Of a stretch of DNA of 64,000 nt, positions 59,822 to 64,000 are shown one piece after another. The notes beneath the pieces are model-generated. The model was given only the letters and a program-made list of their open reading frames with translations, was not told the DNA's origin and did no database searches. Source of the DNA: Clostridiales bacterium (GTDB lineage: Bacteria > Bacillota > Clostridia > Lachnospirales > Lachnospiraceae); assembly GCA_012839295.1 (NCBI GenBank), contig DUNO01000001.1, positions 366,648-430,647 of the forward strand. The letters are read 5' to 3'. Made by a program: the position numbers and the translations under genes. Each line of letters begins with the position of its first letter. Position 1 is the stretch's first letter.

Positions 59822-60010
59822 ATGATTTATATATTTTCATTTACCATCATCTATACCTTTATCAGGCAGCGGGAAAAGATCTTAAGCAAAAAAAGGAACC
59901 TTGCCCTGTATTTACTTCTTTCCGTCAGTGGTCTGGCCCTGGGGATTGTATATCTGTTAAACCCTTATTTGCCCAGCATAACTACTGTAATGGAAAAATA
60001 TATGAAATGA
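59822..60010 (+). CDS. Small membrane protein in the ger operon
   Basis: 62 residues: a short first hydrophobic segment (MIYIFSFTIIYTFI), a strongly basic loop (RQREKILSKKRN) and a second segment (LALYLLLSVSGLALGIVYLL). The ribosome site GAAGGAGAACCCC is excellent. Its stop overlaps the next gene (ATGA). Its place between subunits C and B suggests an accessory subunit comparable to the small GerD/GerX-type partners known for some receptors, but there is no sequence evidence for that. Confidence 0.75.
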   Translation: MIYIFSFTIIYTFIRQREKILSKKRNLALYLLLSVSGLALGIVYLLNPYLPSITTVMEKYMK

Positions 60011-60021
60011 GGTGTGGAGCG

Positions 60022-61122
60022 GTGAATCGAGAAGTAACACTTCGTCAAATCACATTTATGTACTTGTTTATATCGATATCCTCCATCCTGCGCCAGATGC
60101 CCCAGATGCTGGCTGCCGAGGCGGGCAGGAGCGGATATCTGAGCCCCGTATGGTCCATTTTAGCTACGGTTCCCCTGACTGCCATTGTAATCTTATTGAT
60201 TAAATCCTATCCGGGGCTTAATTTCTATGAGATTATGGTGCAATTAACCGGCAAATTTCTGGCTAAGCTCTTCATCCTGCTGTACCTGTTATGGATTTTA
60301 TTAGCCATTACGGCTAAGGTTACGGCCTATAGCCTGACCATGCAATTTACCCTGATGCCAAAGACGAAATCGGATTTCTTTATGGCAATCATGATAGTGC
60401 TGGTGTTTTACGCGTTAATCCGGGGTATCAAGACCATTTTCCGTTTTTCGGAGCTGACCCTGGGGACGGTTCTGGTCTTTTTTGCAGTCCTGTTCCTGTG
60501 TGCCATGACCAGGATCCGGAGGGATTACCTGCTGCCGGTGCAGACGATCCATTTAAAGAGCACGATCCTGGCTTCCAAATATGTAATCGCAATTGGGGGA
60601 AATATCATCCTTGCTCTGTTTTTTGCGGATAAATTCGGGGTGACGGTAACCAAGCAGCAGCTGCGCAAGCTTTGGTTTGGCCTGCTCACCTTTACCGGGC
60701 TGGCATTTATCATAACCTTATTTAGCTTTGGGATCTCAGGGACAAGCTTAACGGCGAATTTGCCCTTTCCATTTTATATTACGGTAAAAAGCATCTCCTT
60801 TTTCAACATATTTGAGCGCTTTGAGGTATTTGTCACCCTGATCTGTATCCTGTCGGATTTTGCGGCAATCGCTATCTTTGCAATCCTGCTGATGAGGTGC
60901 TTTACCTGGGCATTCGGTCTTACGGAATACAATTTTTTGTACACTCCGCTGACCGTCATTATATTCTATTTGACATACTACTTAAGTAGTACGCAGTTTG
61001 AATTCAATTATCTGTACCAATATATTATAGTGAACCTTAACCTTGTCTTCCAATATGTAATACCCGCGCTATTGGCGCTGCTATGCTTTTTGAAACGGAA
61101 GCAGATTAAGAAGCAGTATTAA
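60022..61122 (+). CDS. Germination receptor subunit B (GerAB/ArcD/ProY transporter family)
   Basis: 366-residue protein with ten hydrophobic segments, related to amino acid permeases; the B subunit is thought to bind the germinant. It starts NREVTLRQITFMYLFISISS. I prefer GTG 60022, behind GAGGTGTGGAGC. An ATG at 60007 overlaps the previous stop but lacks a ribosome site. Its 3' end overlaps the convergent M23 peptidase gene by 4 bases (TTA/TAA palindromic stop region). Confidence 0.92.
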   Translation: MNREVTLRQITFMYLFISISSILRQMPQMLAAEAGRSGYLSPVWSILATVPLTAIVILLIKSYPGLNFYEIMVQLTGKFLAKLFILLYLLWILLAITAKVTAYSLTMQFTLMPKTKSDFFMAIMIVLVFYALIRGIKTIFRFSELTLGTVLVFFAVLFLCAMTRIRRDYLLPVQTIHLKSTILASKYVIAIGGNIILALFFADKFGVTVTKQQLRKLWFGLLTFTGLAFIITLFSFGISGTSLTANLPFPFYITVKSISFFNIFERFEVFVTLICILSDFAAIAIFAILLMRCFTWAFGLTEYNFLYTPLTVIIFYLTYYLSSTQFEFNYLYQYIIVNLNLVFQYVIPALLALLCFLKRKQIKKQY

Positions 61123-62225
61123 TCATAAATATGTATTTCAAACTCATCATCATTATACTGGTAGGTGCTGTGGTTGATATAGTGCTCCGCCACAGGGTCG
61201 ACAAACTGGTATATGCGGCTGTATTCCTTTGTTTCAGGATCCTTCACGGTTTCGGAGCGGTTGCGGGAGAGGAATTGCACGATATCGTAGCAGTCAATCC
61301 AGATCTCGCTGTTGCATTCCTTCTGGGATTCATCAAAAATAAGCTGCAGGCCGAAATGCAGATGGGGGGTGTTGATATTATTTGCATTTTCCGAGCTGCT
61401 GTAACCGGTCCTGCCAAGATAACCGATAACATCACCGCCCTGGACGATACTGCCGACCTCCAGGGATTTATTGAAGGGGAAGTTCTTGCGCAGGTGGGCG
61501 TAGTAATAATATCTTTTTTTATCAAAGCTGCGGATGCCGAGGCGCCAGCCGCCGTACTGATTCCAGCCCAGGGCTTCCACATAGCCGGATTCCACGGCGA
61601 TTACCGGGGTGCCCACCTGACCCATCATATCATGGCCAAGGTGCTTGCGCCGGAAGCCGTAGCTTCTGGATACGCCAAAATCATCAAAATGGCTGTAGGG
61701 ATAATATTTCGCCAGGGGCAGGAAGGCCTTCAGGCCGTATTTCTCCTCCCATCTTTTCCCGCCCGGGGCAGTGTCATCCGCCACCTCAATGCGGTAATCC
61801 CCGACCATGCCTCCCAGGACGGCGGAGTAGGCTTCATAGTAGTAGTCATAGTACTTCATATCCTTAGTCAAGGTCTCGATAGTTTCTTCCTTGTTCTTTA
61901 ATTTCTCCACCAGCTCCGTCATATGCCTTTCCTTATATTTTGAAAAATCCCCGCCGTACCGGGTTCCAAGGCAGGCTAAAACTTCGATCCAATTGATCTG
62001 TACATCCCAGGACCTGGATTCCACGTCATACCGGTAGGCACGGTCCATGGCCTGGCTGGAGACATCAAAGCTCACCCATTTAATATAATCCTTTTCCGTG
62101 TCATACAGGGCGGTATGCATATAGGTATCCTGGTCAAAGCCCTTCTTAATGAGGAAGGAGGCAAATAGGAATATAATGATTAATTCACATAAAACAATAT
62201 GCTTGGTTTTTAATCTGGACAGCAT
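61119..62225 (-). CDS. M23 family metallopeptidase, membrane anchored
   Basis: 368-residue protein. An N-terminal membrane helix (IVLCELIIIFLFASFLI) is followed by an extracytoplasmic helical region of about 170 residues and a LytM/M23 domain (about 200-310). The zinc ligands are visible in RKHLGHDMMGQVGTPVIAVE (H-x3-D) and NTPHLHFGLQL (H-x-H). It should cut peptidoglycan cross-links, or bind it. Position next to the ger operon suggests a role in sporulation or germination, comparable to SpoIIQ-type proteins; that is context only. AAGGATGAAAATCT precedes the ATG. Confidence 0.88.
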   Translation of the reverse strand: MLSRLKTKHIVLCELIIIFLFASFLIKKGFDQDTYMHTALYDTEKDYIKWVSFDVSSQAMDRAYRYDVESRSWDVQINWIEVLACLGTRYGGDFSKYKERHMTELVEKLKNKEETIETLTKDMKYYDYYYEAYSAVLGGMVGDYRIEVADDTAPGGKRWEEKYGLKAFLPLAKYYPYSHFDDFGVSRSYGFRRKHLGHDMMGQVGTPVIAVESGYVEALGWNQYGGWRLGIRSFDKKRYYYYAHLRKNFPFNKSLEVGSIVQGGDVIGYLGRTGYSSSENANNINTPHLHFGLQLIFDESQKECNSEIWIDCYDIVQFLSRNRSETVKDPETKEYSRIYQFVDPVAEHYINHSTYQYNDDEFEIHIYD

Positions 62226-62272
62226 AGATTTTCATCCTTGTTATTTACAACTTGTAATATTCTATGAAATAA

Positions 62273-62309
62273 CCGGGGTATCTAGTACAATGTTCACTAA
62301 ATACCCCGG
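62273..62309 (-). terminator. Terminator of the YetF-like gene
   Basis: CCGGGGTAT-TAGT pairs with ACTA-ATACCCCGG; on the minus strand it is followed by TTATTTC. It separates the YetF-like gene from the peptidase gene downstream. Confidence 0.65.
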
Positions 62310-62330
62310 ATGGATTTAAGGGATGATCAA

Positions 62331-63035
62331 TTATTCAAAGATGTCACGCAGCATTTTCCGATGGAATTTTCTGTAGATATTCAGCTGGTCCTGATTGCTG
62401 TCATAGGTAGCGAGCATTACCTCTTTTATATCAGTAACGTTGTGGGCGCTAAGCTGTTTGTCCACCCATTTTTCATCCTTTCCGGTGGACTTTAAATTAT
62501 CCTGGAGTATTTTGCCGTCAATGATTACATTGGCAAGAGGAACATCCTGGACAGGATTTAAGTCCATGTCCTTGGGAGTGGCGGGACGGTTCAGGGTCTT
62601 TGGGAGGACACTTATCTTTCCGTTGGTCTCCAGATATATGGTATGGATCTCTTCCAAATCAAAATATCCGTTGAGCCGGCAGATGGACAATAGTTCACCT
62701 ATATCAAGCTTGGCCTTCAGCAGGTTCTTCTCGAATATTTGGCCGTCCTGGTACAACAACATTGTGGAGCCTCCAAAAAAGCGGCGTAAATAGATGGATT
62801 TGCAGGTAATATAGGAGACAAGAGTTGCAAAGCAGGAGTAAATTGCCATGGATACAAGGGGCTCCAGGATACTGTCGGTGGACATGACTGCCATTTCACC
62901 GGCAATGGAGCCGATGGCGATGCTGCTGATATAATCAAACATGCTAAGCTGTGACATTTCCCGGTTACCCATAATCTTAGTGAAGAAAAAAAGTGAAGTT
63001 AGGGATACAAGGGTAGACATAACTATTTTTAACAT
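62331..63035 (-). CDS. YetF-like DUF421 membrane protein
   Basis: 234-residue protein: three N-terminal membrane helices (MLKIVMSTLVSLTSLFFFTK, ISSIAIGSIAGEMAVMS, PLVSMAIYSCFATLVSYITC) and a soluble DUF421 domain with the characteristic FFGGSTMLLYQDGQIFEKNL and YFDLEEIHTIYLETNGKISV. YetF relatives are abundant in spore formers, and several are linked to spore or germination membranes, fitting the neighbours. AGGAGGTTTTCTA precedes the ATG. Function unknown. Confidence 0.9.
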   Translation of the reverse strand: MLKIVMSTLVSLTSLFFFTKIMGNREMSQLSMFDYISSIAIGSIAGEMAVMSTDSILEPLVSMAIYSCFATLVSYITCKSIYLRRFFGGSTMLLYQDGQIFEKNLLKAKLDIGELLSICRLNGYFDLEEIHTIYLETNGKISVLPKTLNRPATPKDMDLNPVQDVPLANVIIDGKILQDNLKSTGKDEKWVDKQLSAHNVTDIKEVMLATYDSNQDQLNIYRKFHRKMLRDIFE

Positions 63036-63278
63036 TAGAAAACCTCCTGGTTATACATTCTGATTGGGTTACGTGGATGGGGAAGGGCACCTGTAAATGG
63101 GCGGCTTTTTCATCTGTAACATACAATAATGGATAAGGATAGTATTTTCAGATTGGATGAAATTATAACGAAAGCAGTAAGTATTTAAAGGGAAAATAAA
63201 AATAGAAGGCCGGGTAGAATGGTTTTAACTATGATAATAACTTGAGCGATAAATGGGGGGATTTGGGTTGTGAGATGA

Positions 63279-63389
63279 ATACGGGTGCAGCTATATGCAT
63301 CTGGCTTGCCTTTAACATCCCATGACTGCCAAGTGCAGGAAATCATGGGAAGCCCGGTCTGCGCCAGATACATATAGCTGCACCCGTAT
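63279..63389 (+). repeat. Long covarying palindromic element, copy 3 of 3
   Basis: A 111-nt shorter version between the YetF-like gene and the GNAT gene. The outer stem ATACGGGTGCAGCTATATGC pairs with its complement ending at 63389. It has lost one G on the left (CTGGC instead of CTGGGC) and one C on the right (GCCAG instead of GCCCAG), so the pair was lost together. The inner stem has three mismatches, so this copy is partly decayed. The loop AAGTGCA is unchanged. Confidence 0.85.
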
Positions 63390-63440
63390 AAAAATAAGGT
63401 AGCTTCCCTGCAGGAAGAAGCAGGTAGCTACCCTATGAGT
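63390..63440 (-). terminator. Terminator of the GNAT gene, probably bidirectional
   Basis: GGTAGCTACCTGC pairs with GCAGGGAAGCTACC (minus strand), followed by TTATTTTT; on the plus strand GAGTTTTTTG follows. It directly abuts palindromic copy 3. Between 63036 and 63278 I see no gene. Confidence 0.75.
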
Positions 63441-63447
63441 TTTTTGT

Positions 63448-63726
63448 TTACCGCTTTTCTACCAGGTCAGCATATTCCGGGTGGTCTCCAAACCACTTTA
63501 CGGCATAGCTGCAGGAGAGCATGGCTTTCATGTTATGTTCCTTTAAATGTGAGACGGCTTCTTCCATCAGCTTTGCCGCCACTCCCTGACCCCGGAGGGA
63601 ATTGTCTACAAAGGTATGCTCAATATTTACGACGCCTTCCTTTATTGGGGGAAAGGTAACTACAGCGACCATATGGCCGGTTTCGTCATTTAGGTAGATT
63701 CTATTATTCTCATGGATGAAATTCAT
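63448..63726 (-). CDS. Small GNAT-like N-acetyltransferase (YjdJ type)
   Basis: 92-residue minimal GNAT of the YjdJ/GNAT-like family. NRIYLNDETGHMVAVVTFPP, IEHTFVDNSLRGQGVAAKLM (the acetyl-CoA loop R-G-Q-G-V-A) and the C-terminal CSYAVKWFGDHPEYADLV are all characteristic. The family is very widespread and its substrate is unknown. AAAGGAGTGTAATAAA precedes the ATG. The remaining 63727-64000 has no gene I can support. Confidence 0.9.
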   Translation of the reverse strand: MNFIHENNRIYLNDETGHMVAVVTFPPIKEGVVNIEHTFVDNSLRGQGVAAKLMEEAVSHLKEHNMKAMLSCSYAVKWFGDHPEYADLVEKR

Positions 63727-64000
63727 TTTATTACACTCCTTTCATAGGTGGTAGCTGGTTTTTGGGAAAAATAATCCGCACTCCATAGGCTGGAAGAATG
63801 CTTGAAGTCCGAAGCCGTCTTCCAGGTAAATTTATGATAGCAAATGTTATCAGGAAAATCAACCCTGGCCTGGAAGATAGAAGAAATGGGCAGTGATCCC
63901 TTAGGCTGCCCTTGTGTTCTTCCCAATTATGTTTGTGCTGCCTATGGCAGCATGCCGGAAAGTTGAAAGAAAGCCACTTTCAAACTATTTATTAAGGCCT

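Noticed and set aside
63723..63926. Possible 67-residue minus-strand gene
   Set aside because: No ribosome site, no recognisable composition, and it overlaps the upstream region of the GNAT gene. I see nothing else in 63727-64000.

Overview
The window most resembles a chromosome segment of a spore-forming, strictly anaerobic clostridium of the Lachnospiraceae type. The evidence is a V-type ATPase operon, pyruvate:ferredoxin oxidoreductase, rubrerythrin, Ric/ScdA and DUF438 hemerythrin proteins, a gerA-type germination operon, a DUF3787-like spore protein, strong AGGAGG ribosome sites and TTGACA/TATAAT promoters. No rRNA, tRNA or CRISPR array was seen.

Layout. (1) 1-4961: the end of a V-ATPase operon (A, B, D), a long palindromic repeat, and a Crp/Fnr regulator. 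(2) About 5050-21490: a very AT-rich accessory island in which all clear genes lie on the plus strand. It starts with a candidate type I toxin-antitoxin locus. It then holds roughly 28 unrelated, mostly single-gene units: CPBP protease, several GNATs, DUF523, PNPOx, phosphoesterase, DJ-1, DUF1963, MsrA, CDP-alcohol transferase, hydrolase, LMW phosphatase, methyltransferase, rifamycin ADP-ribosyltransferase, nitrilase, Nudix and others. Most are separated by a recurring spacer of about 40 bp (TGAGCATAA...GAA...CAAATTnnAATTTG...GG). Several units are fragments or chimeras joined inside coding sequence. This looks like a gene-cassette array, but I find no integrase and no canonical attC core in the window. 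(3) 21535-34504: two related ABC-2 exporter modules. One is on the minus strand with a LytTR/GHKL two-component system. The other is on the plus strand with an OmpR/HisKA system and two lipoproteins. They diverge from about 27.0 kb. (4) 34775-40111: an AraC/GyrI-like regulator, then a beta-glucoside operon (BglG antiterminator, EIIBCA, GH1) with a clear promoter, RAT site and terminator. (5) 40222-51150: nitrosative/oxidative-stress and redox genes (ric, rubrerythrin, nitronate monooxygenase-like, DUF1858, DUF438) with two Crp/Fnr-type palindromes, plus gnd, zwf, a cyclase and an APC permease with a structured leader. (6) 51198-56839: a small membrane ORF, a spore protein, nifJ, a DUF1835 protein and an orphan. 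(7) 57201-63726: a gerA-type operon with an extra 62-residue membrane ORF, a convergent M23 peptidase, a YetF-like protein and a GNAT.

The main unexplained signals are two. The first is a 111-123 nt hairpin element present three times (3840, 50795, 63279). Its outer arms differ in sequence while staying complementary, including a paired single-base deletion. The second is the cassette-like island with its spacer motif and chimeric genes. Both were read by eye. No database search or folding program was run.
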